Source: Periplaneta americana
Taxonomy: Eukaryota; Arthropoda; Insecta; Blattodea; Blattidae
NCBI RefSeq assembly: GCF_040183065.1
Contig: NC_091118.1
Location: forward strand, 205,363,686-205,427,685
DNA length: 64,000 nt
Reading direction: 5' to 3'
The translations under genes were made by a program, and so were the position numbers. Shown piece by piece: positions 12,818 through 24,196 of this stretch. How positions within the stretch are numbered: the first letter of the stretch is position 1; every line of letters begins with the position of its first letter. Below the pieces are notes generated by a model, which did not search any database, was not told the DNA's origin, and saw nothing but the letters and a program-made list of their open reading frames with translations.

Positions 12818-12857
12818 GACCAGATGTTTCGCCTGCAACTGCGGCAGACATCTTCAG
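12818..12857 (-). ncRNA. Hammerhead-ribozyme-like motif, left arm
   Basis: On the minus strand: CTGAAGA core (12851-12857), stem II GTCTGC/GCAGGC (one G-U wobble), GAAAC, 5-nt ATCTG, then GTC (12818-12820). The order CUGANGA - stem II - GAAA - short stem III - NUH is the hammerhead core. A 2-bp stem III (AC/GU) is typical of those described in Penelope-like elements. Stem I is weak, so activity is uncertain. Confidence 0.5.
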
Positions 12858-13558
12858 TGGAGTGGTATCCGAGGTCGCAAAACTCTTCTTGGCGTACCTG
12901 AGGCAACTGATCCTGTGGCTGATTGTGCGGGCGTATTTATAGTGCAACTAGCAGGCCGAGGCCTGTTGTCGCTGCGGTCCGCGCCGCTTTGTTCGCAGCT
13001 CCTGTTCTGGGTTCCGTCCTTCTGTTGTAGTGGCTTCTTATCTGTTCTATTTAGGACCGGGTACCAACATTTGTTTAGCTTCACGCCTTCTTCTTTGTGA
13101 TTAAAGTTGTTGTCATGTTTATAGATTTCGATCGCTTTTCTATGTAGATGGGGGAAGAAGTGTGTCGTCGTGCTCAAGATGCCTGTGTCCTTGAATCGTA
13201 TGTTGTGATCGCCCTCTTGAGAGGCATGTGCTGCCACTGCCGATTTGTCGATCTGTCCTAGGCGGCAATTCCTGTTGTGTTCTGTTAACCTCGTCATGAC
13301 GCTCAGCTTTGTAGTACCGATGTAGACCTTCCCACACGAACATGGAATCCTATAAACTCTGGCGGACAGCAGCTTATCTCATTTGTCCTTGGATGATCTT
13401 GGAACCCAGAACAGGAGCAGCGAACAAAGCAGTGTGGACCGCAGCAACAATAGGCCTCGACCCGCTAGTTGCACTATAAATATGCCCGCACAACCAGCAG
13501 CAGGATCAGTTGCCTCAGGTACGCCGAGAAGAGTTTTGCGACCTCGGATACCACTCCA

Positions 13559-13598
13559 CTGAAGATGTCTGCCGCAATTGCAGACGAAACGTCTGGTC
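13559..13598 (+). ncRNA. Hammerhead-ribozyme-like motif, right arm
   Basis: CTGAAGA (13559-13565), perfect 6-bp stem II GTCTGC/GCAGAC (13567-13572 with 13580-13585), GAAAC (13586-13590), loop GTCTG, GTC (13596-13598). Same architecture as the mirror copy at 12818-12857. Stem I is not well paired. Confidence 0.5.
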
Positions 13599-13735
13599 GA
13601 AAACCATGCAACAGACCACGGCCTCTCAGCCCGGAAAATGAATCTAGATCTATAGACTCCGGCCGTGAAAGCCTACACTACAATACTGCACATGCTTAAT
13701 AAGCACTGGAACTTGGGAAATTCAGGTGGTCCAAA

Positions 13736-16183
13736 TTTTATTTCTGGTTCTGTAGCTAACAGTTCATCATGTAGTTGCAAAAATACTCAATTTGCATTGA
13801 CCACTTTGTTTCTTTAATTCTGTTTTTTCTTTCTCCTCCCTCCATAAAATCTAATAAAATTAATTATCAGCTTTATAGCAAAGGGAATTTGAGGACTGGT
13901 AGTTTACTCTGCAGTCAGACAGGTACTTGGAATGCTGTGATATTATAGATATTAAACAACACACCTTTATAAAAGCAATTTTTATTAAATATTCTGTGGT
14001 TTAATGATAAATTGGAAATGTGAATATTAGTTGCAACAATTTATGTATGAACCCTTCTTTCATTTTGTAAAATTGCTTCATTCTGTAAGAATAAATATCT
14101 GAGATCATAGTAAGACCAGCTTATTATTGGTTTGCGACCTTATAAAGTGTTGCAGAGGAAAACAGATTCGTAATTGGATAGTGGAGTTACATGGGTTCCA
14201 AGCCACATTTCTGAAATATATAGGAAAAGAGTAAAGTTTCAAATATATTTTTTACTTAATGAAATTGACCATTTCCATGTTACTTTTACTTGCAGTGAAA
14301 CGATTAATAAAAATAACTCAGAGAATTTTTTCCTTTGTATTTATTGTTGTTATAATACGAGAAACAATGTATCATTTCTGGAATTAAAAAATATCTGGAG
14401 CATATACTCTAAGGTTTTGTATTTATGTAACCGAAAAGACACTTCCGATACATGGTTTTCACAAAAAAAAAAAATGGCTGTCCTCCGTCATTGCCTAGAA
14501 ACAGGTATCAAATATAATTCTGGCCTTGTATGATTCTAAAATATCTTCTTTATGTGTCGAGGTTGGTTGATTCAATTTTAAGAAAGGCTTACTCATACAC
14601 TTGACCATTATTTTCAGATCCAGAAGCTACTGTAACTAGAAAACTTGTATTATTAGGTTTCACCTTGTTACATGTTATCATTAGAATCCTTAAAATCAAA
14701 ATCACAATATTTGTTTTCATGTGAGTTAGCCTGTCTCTCTTTGAGCCCTTCAGTTATTGTTACAAAAGTGGAATGTATCTGCTTTTGATACCTTGTAAAC
14801 AAAATTCAGGGCCTCATTAAATAATTACAATTACTTACAATATGTTACATAATTTGTTTAATTTAGTGCAATGTTTCAGGGTTGTAATAATGGAGTAAGG
14901 GTAAAGAGATAAGAGTTCCCAGAAACTACAGAGAAAAATGTGGGACACTCAGCATTGATTTTAAAGATTGAGCTTTGGGTGTATTTCCCATACACTTATC
15001 CATGTTGTCTTTGAATAGGTTAAAACAATGCATACAATTATACCAAATTAAATACTGTTATAGAAAATGAAATAAACAATAATGGAGACTGATGTTTTAT
15101 AATAAAATAGCAGTGTGATATTCTGTTTTTTTTTTCAGTCACTAATTCTTAAATACGGGACATAATTGTGAGGTCCACATTACATGGTTGTAAATGTTGA
15201 CATCAAATATATATCAATATCAATAAATACGGGACAAAAATACACTCAAAGATCTCTTTCAGGACAATGGGATACATTAGCGAAAAAATGGATGTTCCTG
15301 TATGTTATGGGATGTATGGGGAACCCTATAGATGGCACATGTAACCTAAATAAAATATTTGAAATTATTACACAAAAAGAAATGAGGGGCCATAATATTC
15401 GTTTCACTCTCAAGATTATAGACTATGAAGAGTTGAGGAAAAACAGAAGTTAAAAAAAATAAAAATAAATCTTAAAATAATAAAATGCATATGTCAGGTC
15501 GTCTTGTGTTGATGTGGAATATGTTGGACATTGTAGGATTCCTTTGATTTCCTACAAAATTCAGCTTGTCCAGAACTCAAATGGCCATATGTGGCAACCG
15601 ATAGGACATTCTACAATGGATAATGCTTTCGTTCTAGAAAGAAACTATGTTTCCAAAATCAGGGGTTTTTTTTCCCTCATGGCAGTTATTTTCAAGCAGT
15701 AATTAAAAAATTTAAATTAATTTATAACGTCATGATGTGTTTTAATTTACAGGCTTTAATAAAACTATACATTTAAATAAACTTAATTGTTTCAAAATTA
15801 TTTTTAAACTGTCAGATATTTATGCTCCACTTTGTATTTTCCTTTTATCTGATCTGTTAACAGTTCAATTTTCGCATGTGTTTGTTAGCATGAGTACTGC
15901 CATCACTTTATATAATTTTGGCTGCGTTTTTAAAAGTCTTATTTTATAATGACTTCCATTGTTTCACACACACCATAAGATCTATTTAGCTTGTTTATAT
16001 AATTTTTTTTGTCAGATATATTGAATCCCAAATAATTGGAAGTTATTTATCTGTTCTTTCAATTTGTTAACCATTATTTACATTTTACATGGTTTGTCCC
16101 CACAAAAGCTATTACTTTCTTTTCATCCCAGAAATACTAATCTTTTGAATATAAACTAAAAATACAAATGATGAACGATGGAT
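13736..16183. other. Rab11 intron, no recognised gene
   Basis: AT-rich. Two short open frames (15184-15453 and 14174-14533) show no motif I recognise and no splice context, so they are not called. No repeats were identified. Confidence 0.4.
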
Positions 16184-16350
16184 AGAACAGAGAAAAATTC
16201 TCTCCAGCACTGGGACTCGAACTTGGGTTTTCAGCTCTACATGCTTATGCTTTATCCACTAAGCCACAATGGATTCCAGTTCTGATGCCAGATGGAATCC
16301 CCTCAGTTTAAGTTCTAACTCTCCCTTTGGTGGCCTATCGTCATGTACTG
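16184..16350 (-). repeat. SINE family A, minus copy
   Basis: Minus strand shows TGTGGCTTAGTGGATAAAGC (box A) and a degenerate box B (GTTCGAGTCCC), followed by the AGAGAATTTTTCTCTG tail. A truncated body follows. Confidence 0.7.
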
Positions 16351-16375
16351 TGTAACAGAATATGTAACAGAGGCA

Positions 16376-16520
16376 GTGGGAGGTTTTTTCTGTTTTTTTT
16401 TATCCTCAACTCATTAATAGCAAATACTGGGTAACTTTCGGCGCTGGACCCTGGAATCATGTCGCTGGCATTATCACCTTCATTTCACTCACATGCTAGA
16501 TAACCATTGCAGTTGATAGA
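16376..16520 (+). repeat. SINE family B body, head missing
   Basis: ACTGGGTAACTTTCGGCGCT...CATTATCACCTTCATTTCAC...GTTGATAGAGCATC matches the 3' body of the family-B SINE at 18989-19230. The tRNA head is lost. Confidence 0.65.
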
Positions 16521-16639
16521 GCATCATATAAAATCAATCAAAGAACTGGCTTCATGCTAATTGAATGTCTAACACAAGAATTCCTGGGAGTCTTTTAATT
16601 ATTACAAACCAAGAGACAAAAACACTTGAATGCCCTCTA

Positions 16640-17885
16640 AAGAGTGAGCAAAACAACTTTTGTAGACCATTAGGGCTCTAACTTAGAGGACAAGACAACT
16701 TTTGTAGATCAGTGCCCTAACCTAGAGGGCAAGACAACTTTTGTAGACCATACCTAGAGTGCAAGACAATTTTTGTAGACCATACCTAGAGTGCAAGACA
16801 ACTTTTGTAGACCATACCTAGAGTGCAAGACAACTTTTGTGGACCATTAGTGACCTAACCACAACTTTTGTAGATCATTAGGGCCTTAACCTAGAGTGCA
16901 AGACAACTTTTGTAGACCATACCTAGAGTGCAAGACAACTTTTGTAGATCATTAGTACCCTAACCACAACTTTTGTAAATCATTAGGGCCCTAGCGTAGA
17001 GTGCAAGACAACTTTTGTAGACCATTAGTAGCATAACATTGAAGATGTTAATGAGATTTATAGAATCTTTAAGTGTTATTTATAAAAGTTTTCTTTATTT
17101 CTACGACCTAATCACAACTTTTGTAGATCATTAGTGCCCTAACCACAACTTTTGTAGATCATTAGTGCCCTAACCACAACTTTTGTAGATAATTAGGGCC
17201 CTAACCTAGAGTGCAAGACAACTTTTGTAGACCATTAGTGACCTAACCACAACTTTTGTACATCATTAGTGTCCTAACCATAACTTTCATAGATTATTAG
17301 AGCCCTAACCTAGAGTGCAAGACAACTTTTGTAGACCATTAGTGCCCTAACCTAGAGTGTAAGACAACGTTTGTAGACCATTAGTACCCTAACCTAGAGT
17401 GCAAGACAACTTTTGTAGACCATTAGTACCCTAACCTAGAGTGCAAGACAACTTTTGTAGACCATTAGTGACCTAACCACAACTTTTGTAGATCATTAGT
17501 GCCCTAACCACAACTTTTGTAGATCATTAGATCCCTAACCTAGAGTGCAAGAAAACTTTTGTAGACCATACCTAGAGTGCAAGACAACTTTTGTAGATCA
17601 TTAGTGCCCTAACCACAACTTTCGTAGATCATTAGAGCCCTAACCTAGAGTGCAAGACAACTTTTGTAGACCATTAGTGCCCTAACCTAGAGTGCAAGAC
17701 AACTTTTGTGGGCTATTAGTGCCCTAACCTAGTGCAAGACAACTTTTGTAGACTATTAGTGCCCTAACCTAGATTGCAAGATAACTTTTGTTGTCCATTA
17801 GAGCCCTAACCTGGAGGGCAAGAAAAGTTTTGTAGACCATTAGGGCCCTAAGCTAGAGGGCAAGACAACTTTTGTAGGCTACTGG
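16640..17885. repeat. Minisatellite, ~42-bp unit, about 30 copies
   Basis: The unit is close to CAACTTTTGTAGACCATTAG + TGCCCTAACCTAGAGTGCAA + GA. Shorter variants occur: one lacks the middle TTAGTGCCCTAA, another lacks TAGAGTGCAAGA. One ~75-bp non-repeat interruption lies at about 17030-17105. Unit variants are interspersed, pointing to unequal exchange. It is noncoding and within the Rab11 intron. Confidence 0.92.
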
Positions 17886-17889
17886 GCAA

Positions 17890-18430
17890 TAACACTGATG
17901 ATGATGGTCATCATTATCTTATTATAAAATTTTTACAGAAATACTTTCTATTTTGCCTAATTTCCAAAATGGCTAGATTCATTGTACAAAGTAATTCAGG
18001 TGGATACCTTTTAAGTATTAAATTGTTTATGTAACGAAGTTTTCAGTTGTAGGAAAACAAAATATCTTTGTTTTATTTCCAGAAGGACTAGGGTGGCATT
18101 AATTTTTCAAAACAAATCGTAAATATAATTTTAAGCCCATTTTTTTGCTGAAATATTTCATTAGAGACAATTATGTATGTAGTAACTATTTGGTCGTCAT
18201 AAAGTTTCGGCAGATAAAAGTAAAGCTTGAATAAAAGATCATCCATCATACTTTGTGTTCTCTCAGCAGAACATTGCATTACGCAGTGTATTCAATGCAC
18301 TATTTTGTCACATGACAAAATAAATTTACAGAAATTGGCAGCTCATCTACTTTCTCCGAATACATGTTGTTTCTTAATACAACATTCTGAGTAAGTTTTA
18401 CACTCTTACATTTAGTATAATTAGTATTAT
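17890..18430. other. Rab11 intron, no recognised feature
   Basis: AT-rich sequence without coding or repeat signals that I can identify. Confidence 0.4.
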
Positions 18431-18439
18431 ATTAGGTAC

Positions 18440-19512
18440 CCTCCATAAAACTGGCTTCATTTATACACCGACGGATCCTTGATCTTCAGAGAACAAGGTG
18501 CCGGTGCAGGTGTTACGTGCTGTCTCTTCTCACTTTATAGATCTCTTGGATATGGAACAACAAGTTTTGATGGTGAAATCATTGCAATAAGTGAAAGTCT
18601 CAGGAATCTTCTATGCCACATAAATAAATTTAAGAATGCAGTTATATTGTCAGACTCCAAAGCAGCTATTCTATCAATAGTCTCTAAACACACACTTTCA
18701 TCTCAAACAGCAGAAATAACTAAAATGCTCTCTCAATTAATATCACTCAATAAAAGAATTGTATTCCAATGGATACCATCCCATTGTGGAATCCTGGGAA
18801 ACGAGAATGCGGATGCTTTAGCAAAGAAGGGCAGCACTACTACTTACAGACCTGTTACTAAATCTACGTATTACTCTGTGAAGAGATTTATTAAATCTAC
18901 ATACTTAGGCTGCAACAAACAAAATTTTATAACACAATCTCAAGGGGAAAAAAAAAATGGAACACTCTGCATCAAAATCCACAGTTAAGTCCACACCTGT
19001 GGAGTAACGGTCAGCGCGTCTGGCCACGAAACCAGGTGGCCCGGGTTCGAATCCCGGTCAGGGCAAGTTACCTGGTTGAGGTTTTTTCCGGGGTTTTCCC
19101 TCAACCCAATATCAGCAAATGCTGGGTAACTTTCTGTGCTGGACCCCGGCATTGACACCTTCATTTCATTCAGATGCTAAATAACCTAGATGTTGATACA
19201 GCGTCGTAAAATAACCCAATAAAATAAATAAATCCACAGTTAATTCCCGATTTACCACGAAAATCGTCTGTAGCTGCATTTAGATTGGCAACAGGCCATG
19301 ATTGTTTGGCCAAACACCTGCATAGAATTGGAATATATCAGTCCCCTAACTGCCCATTGTGCAACTCAAACCAAGAAATGGATTCGGAACACCTCAAAAT
19401 CTGTGCTTCAGTGGCTGGCCATGATAATATCTTTGAAAAATACTGGAGTGCAAGAGGTCAAATGACTTTATTGTCAAACGCCTGGCATTAGAAACCAACA
19501 ACAACAACAACA
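18440..19512 (+). mobile_element. 5'-truncated LINE with RNase H domain (I-like), split by a SINE
   Basis: The frame around 18464-18960 is an RNase H1 domain with all four acidic residues in place: YTDGS, FDGE, LSDSKAA and NENADALAKK. After the SINE (18989-19230) the frame resumes at 19245 and ends with a C-terminal zinc-knuckle-like CPLCNSNQEMDSEHLKIC and stop at about 19490. A (CAA)n tail follows (19495-19512). The RT and endonuclease parts are missing, consistent with 5' truncation. Retroelements with an RNase H after RT and such a C-terminal knuckle fit the I/R1 group; clade not proven. Confidence 0.8.
18989..19230 (+). repeat. SINE family B, full-length with target-site duplication
   Basis: tRNA-derived head with box A TGGAGTAACGG and box B GGTTCGAATCC. 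Body GGTTTTTTCCGGGGTTTTCC... ends GATACAGCGTCGTAAAATAA then an A-rich tail. It is flanked by an exact ~13-bp duplication, AATCCACAGTTAA (18976-18988 and 19231-19243), showing TPRT insertion into the LINE ORF. Best-preserved family-B copy in the window. Confidence 0.92.
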
Positions 19513-19621
19513 TTTAGTATAATCAGCTGAATTTTTATATCTTGTTTGCTGTGGAAATGTGTGCGCACAATTTAATGTGAGCTATTGCTATTGAAATATT
19601 TAGGTTGACAATTTTTTTTTA

Positions 19622-19830
19622 AAGTTGGCCTGAGTAGCGCAGTCTGCATAGCACTGGCCTTCTTGTGCTGGAGGTTGCAGATTTGATCCCGGCCCAGTCA
19701 ATGGCATTTAAGTGTGCTCATATCAGTAGATTTACTGGCATGTAAAAATACTCCTGCAGAACAAAATTCCTGAACACCGGCGATGCTGATATAACCACGA
19801 CAGTTGTGAGCATTGTTAAGTAAACCATAA
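19622..19830 (+). repeat. SINE family D, plus copy
   Basis: The head GGCCTGAGTAGCGCAGTCTG...GGTTGCAGATTTGATCC is tRNA-like. The body, CAATGGCATTTAAGTGTGCT...TAGATTTACTGGCATGTAAA, matches the minus copy at 51753-51948. Confidence 0.75.
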
Positions 19831-21420
19831 TTTTAATCTATTTGTTTAATTAATATAGATTAATTATCTAGTAACAGTTTTCCAGTAATAATTCACCAAA
19901 ATTCTTTATATTTCCAATTTAAATATCTTATTATTTGGTAAGTAGGTGCTCTTTTCTTTTATGCATCATTAAAAGAACTATGAAACCGTGCAGTTCTTAA
20001 AGCCACTTAATAAGGATTCCATGTACATGTTGAAAATCTGTTTACTATAGGCAATATTCATACATGACCGTTTCCAGAATATTTATAGGAGTTAACCTAG
20101 AGTATGAGATAAATTGTAAGAAAAGCTGTTTACTATCTAATTAATAATTAAATATTACATTTTAACATTGAAGATTTAAACTACAGGTATCATATCACTG
20201 AAGTTTGTCGATTGTTGGTTTTATTTTCCACAGAAATGGCTCCAAGTGTGTAAACCTTAAACAGATTTAGAAATTTAATATTATTTATGATTTCGAGGCA
20301 AATAAACGAAATGTGGACATAACCTGTACGTACCAAATTTCGTGTACAGTGATTAGAACAATCAGTGAAAAAAAAAAAAAAAATATATATATATATGTCA
20401 ACTTGTCAAATTAGCAGTGTCTGGTGCAATTAAAAATATATTATCATGATCATCGTCCTTGCAGGTATTAGGCCTAGTGGCCTGTTACGGTCTCCGTCCA
20501 TCTTTTCAGGGGGCGTCCCAAAGATTGTCTTCCATGTGGTATACAGCGGAGAATTTGTCTTGGGAGTCTTAGCATTATAATACACTGTTTGGTGTTGAAT
20601 TTTACAGCATTTCTTAAGCTATTATGTCAAAGTCCTTTAATAATGGGTTTAATACTTTTTATTAAATGGAAAGTGAATGTGTTCTCTGATAATTGAAAAA
20701 ATAAAAACACAGATACAGAATAAATAGTCTGCCATTAAAATAATTCTGTGGCTGGGAGGAAAAAGGTCTTAAGTCAATTTTTTGTGAAAATGAGATTTTT
20801 ATATATTTTGAAAGCAGAAACAATTCTCTTCAATCTAGTAAAACTGTTAAAGTCAAATAAGACTCCTGACTGGATTTATAGAGCGTTACCAAATGTCCTA
20901 AGTACTTTTTGAATCGAGCACACACAGAATAAAGGACTTACGTATATTTAATACTTTATTCCTTACAAACATCACATGTTTACTTTCCACGCTTCCCATT
21001 AAAAAGGTCTAACTTGTATTTTAGCCATTTTATCACATATTGATGCCCTTTCCTTTTAAAACTTTAAGCACCAGGGTAAACAGTCCCATAATTGTTTAAG
21101 ACCCATTTTACATTCCTAATAATTTACATTTCTCATTTATTTTTACATAAAAAAGGTCTTATGTTTAATAGTCCCTTCTACTCAGTTTGGGTTCTAGTCT
21201 TAAAAGGGCTTAAGTGCGGCTATTTTTGGAAATAATCAAGAAAATTGTTAAATGAGCAACATTATCTATTTTAGAAGAAATACAAACAAATAATATCCAG
21301 GAAAAACCTCTTAATTAAAAAAAAAACAATAATTGACACCAATTTCAGTCTTTCTACTGCTTTCCTGAAAAGTATAAAATTTTTATTTAAATTAATTAAT
21401 TCCTTCATTGTTTAAACTTA
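19831..21420. other. Rab11 intron, no recognised gene
   Basis: AT-rich. 20450-20540 (GGTATTAGGCCTAGTGGCCT...) looks like part of an old interspersed repeat. Repeated AAAAAGGTCT words occur at 20761, 21002 and 21150, unexplained. No ORF of note. Confidence 0.4.
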
Positions 21421-21423
21421 CTT

Positions 21424-21559
21424 ACTTACTGGCTTTTAAGGAACACGGAGGTTCATTGCTGCCCTTAGATAAGCCTGCCATTGGTCCCTATCCTGAGCAA
21501 GATTACTCAGTCTCTACCATCATATCCCACCTCCCTCAAATCCATTTTAATATTATCTT
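21424..21559 (-). mobile_element. RTE-type LINE 3' end fragment
   Basis: Minus strand begins with a (GTAA)n-type tail (plus ACTTACTTACT) and encodes the ...MNLRVP-type C-terminus of the RTE ORF also seen at 41400-41442. Only ~136 bp is retained. Confidence 0.75.
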
Positions 21560-21649
21560 GTAGTGAATAATTCTAGGTGCAATAAAAAACTTTAAATTTG
21601 CTTATACTGGATATGAAAATGCATTAAGCTATAAAATATCCTAATTACT

Positions 21650-22562
21650 TACTTACTGGCTTTTAAGGAACCCGGAGGTTCATTGCCGCCCTCACATAAG
21701 CCCGCCATTGGTCCCTATCCTGAGCAAGATTAATCCAGTCTCTACCATCATATCCCACCTCCCTCAAATCCATTTTAATATTATCTTCCCATCTACGTCT
21801 TGGCCTACCTAAAGATCTTTTTCCCTCCGGCCTCCCAACTAACACTCTATATGCATTTCTGGATTCTCCCATTCTTGCTACAAGCCCTGCCCATCTCAAA
21901 GATCTGAATTTAATGTTCCTAATTATGTCAGGTGAAGACTACAATGCGTGCAGTTCTGTGTTGTGTAACTTTCTCCATTCTCCTGTAACTTCATCCCTCA
22001 ACCTTAAATATTTTCCTAAGCACCTTATTCTCAAACACTCTTAATCTCTGTTCCAAGTTTCACAACCATACAGAACAACCGGTAATATAACTGTTTTATA
22101 AATTCTAACTTTCAGATTTTTCGACACCAGACTGGATGATAAAAGTTTCTCAACCGAATAATAACAGGCATTTTCCATATTTATTCTGTGTTTAATTTCC
22201 TCCCGAGAATCATTTATGTTTGTTACTGTTACTCCCAGATATTTGAACTTCTCCACCTCTTCAAAAGATAAATCTCCAATTTTTATATTTCCATTTCGTG
22301 CAATATTCTCGTCACGAGACATAATCATATACTTTGTCTTTTTGGGATTTACTTCCAAACCTATCTCTTTACTTGCTTCAAGTAAAATTCCCTTGTTTTC
22401 CGTAATCGTTGTGGATTTTCTCCTAACATATTCACGTCATCCGCATAGACAAGCAGCTGATGTAACCTGTTCAATTCCAAACCCTCTCTGTTATCCTGGA
22501 CTTTCCTAATGGCATACTTTAGAGCAAAGTTAAAAAGTAAAGGTGATAATCCATCTCCTTAT
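21650..22562 (-). mobile_element. 5'-truncated RTE-type LINE with target-site duplication
   Basis: Minus-strand remnants encode the end of the [38 protein letters not shown], then GRPEGKRSLGRPRRRWEDNI and MNLRVP. They are ~85% similar to the longer copy at 39660-41472. The AATATCCTAATTACT duplication at 21635-21649 and 22563-22577 flanks it. Several frame breaks make it a pseudogene. Confidence 0.88.
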
Positions 22563-22725
22563 AATATCCTAATTACTAACCCCAAATATTCTTGGGGTAA
22601 AAAAAGACCCTAGATAAGTAGTATGAAATTCTAGAGCAGCTAAGTTGCGAGGGTTAATTATGCCACTGAGTGAAAGTATACTTGATGCAGTATACACTGA
22701 TGATAATGTTGGTTATGTTGGACAG

Positions 22726-22862
22726 AAATCTACCGCATCGTGTCTCAGAAGCAGATCCCGGACAGTCCTGACGAAGACACACCGTCCGGGAATATGAAAC
22801 CCATCCACGTGGAGCCCACGGACGAGAGAGAGACAGCCAAGAAGGCCTGTTGTACGCCGTAA
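22726..22862 (+). CDS. Rab11: Rab11 alternative terminal coding exon B (divergent C-terminus, CCTP)
   Basis: Preceded by acceptor TTGGACAG, it begins with the same AAATCTACCG and reads [18 protein letters not shown], then a divergent tail ending AKKACCTP-stop. It has the same length (137 bp) and phase as exon A at 10571, so the two look like an ancient tandem exon duplication used as mutually exclusive last exons. The first 11 residues (alpha-5/SQKQI) are conserved while the tail ([20 protein letters not shown]) differs. It keeps a prenylatable double cysteine, now two residues from the end. The coding frame is clean and GC-richer than its surroundings, which argues for constraint. What it changes (membrane choice, effector set, GGTase handling) is not readable from sequence. 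A 3' UTR follows with AATAAA at 23093. Splicing to 1556 is inferred, not shown. Confidence 0.88.
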
Positions 22863-23092
22863 GGCACGCGTCTAACTGAGAACGGTGTTCAATGAGTGAA
22901 TGACTGTGCGACTGATGTCACTTGAAGAAACTTGAAGGAAGGAAGGCAGTGACTGAGGCATTGTTGTCGGGAACATGGCGGCGGATGACGACTTCTTATC
23001 ATGTACTCAGTAGTGCATCGGGAGATTGCCAGTAATAATTATAACAATAGCAAGCTATTTCTTTGTGTTATGTATTATAAAATTGTAAGAGT

Positions 23093-23098
23093 AATAAA
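23093..23098 (+). other. Candidate poly(A) signal for Rab11 exon B transcript
   Basis: AATAAA lies 231 bp after the exon-B stop codon and is followed by a TTGT/GTCTG-rich stretch. It is the first canonical signal downstream of the stop. Unproven. Confidence 0.45.
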
Positions 23099-23300
23099 CT
23101 GGTCGGCCTTGTCTGTTCTAATGCTCTTCAAATAACAATGGCGTCACTCAAATTGAAGTAAAATGCAGTTAAAATACAATACGTAGGTCTCGAGTTAATC
23201 TGCAGTACATTCCATGCATTGCTGTTGCGATCCGGTGTGAAACCTGATTTTTCTTGTACCGCAACAATGATGGTAATGGAAAGTTTAATTTATTTACATG

Positions 23301-24196
23301 CACCAGTTATATACCATGTGTATTTCAAACTATAATATATAGGGAATTAACATTGCCATAAGAAATCCATGTATAAAAAATTGAAAGTGGAATTTCATGT
23401 AGCTGGCCATGTGTAATAAATTAGTAGGCCTTGTAGAAAAGAAGACTATCGTCTACTGATTATTGCCAACATATCATACATGATCCTTTGACAACATATT
23501 ATCATTTTTAAGTTAGATGATTCAAAATAATTATATCATGGTATTACTATTATAATTTCAATTCTGTATTTTATTTTAAAGATTTTTTTGTCATTAGATT
23601 ACTTTTTCCACAAGGATACAAATAAACAACAATTTTAGCCATTATTATTAAGTTTACGTACTTAATAATTACTATACAGAATTTACTGTATTACTGTATA
23701 GTAATTAATTACTTTACAGAATTTTGGTTGTATATTTTCAGAAATATTCGTACATGACATACATTTTGTATACATAATTTTTATTGCAACTTTTTGTTGT
23801 TACTGAGAAAATAAATAAGTAAGTCATTTTTATGATAATTGCGTAAGAATTATGACAGTTTACGTAAGTTTGATCGCATTGTGGGATGGAACTCTTCTAC
23901 CAGGAAAGAATCCAGCAAATAGGTCTCTTACCTTTCTCAAAGAATTGTTTCCATATACTTCAATAAATAAAATCTTTTCTTCTGTAGTGTAATAATCCAT
24001 TATTTCAAGATTAATGCCATCAAACAGAATTTTAGTTGGCAATAATCAGTAAATAGTCTTCTTTTCTACAAGGCCTACTTATTTATTACACATGGCCAAC
24101 TACATGAAATTCCACTTTCAATTTTTTATACACGTATTTCTTATGGCAATGTTAATTCCCTATGTATTATAGTTTGGAATACACGTGGTATATAAA
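23301..24196. mobile_element. TIR DNA transposon remnant with DUF4817-type fragment
   Basis: 170-bp inverted ends: 23301-23470 (CACCAGTTATATACCATGTG...) pair with 24030-24196. Inside on the minus strand (24042-23860) a short frame reads DYYTTEEKILFIEVYGNNSL...FAGFFPGRRVPSHNAI, the N-terminal helix-turn-helix of DUF4817-type insect transposases. The rest is deleted. It begins ~200 bp after the Rab11 exon-B poly(A) signal. Confidence 0.75.

Larger units (their letters stand above)
12718..13735. mobile_element. Inverted pair of Penelope-like retroelement 3' ends
   Basis: Two partial copies face away from each other: the minus-strand copy covers about 13375-12718 and the plus-strand copy about 13400-13735. 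They share ~300-bp inverted arms (12722-13018 and 13402-13700). The minus copy encodes a GIY-YIG endonuclease C-terminal domain: VYRIPCSCGKVYIGTT, then R..EH and SAVAAHASQEGDHN, typical of Penelope-like elements. The reverse-transcriptase part is absent. Both copies are fragments. Each arm also carries a hammerhead-ribozyme-like motif. Confidence 0.8.

Noticed and set aside
14174-15702. Three short open frames in the Rab11 intron
   Set aside because: No recognisable motif, codon bias or splice signals; composition matches the intron.
16640-17885. CRISPR-like array
   Set aside because: Units are contiguous tandem variants without unique spacers; this is a eukaryotic minisatellite.
19050-19062. 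Box A/box B as a genuine tRNA gene in family-B SINEs
   Set aside because: The head continues into a conserved SINE body with poly-A tail and target-site duplication.
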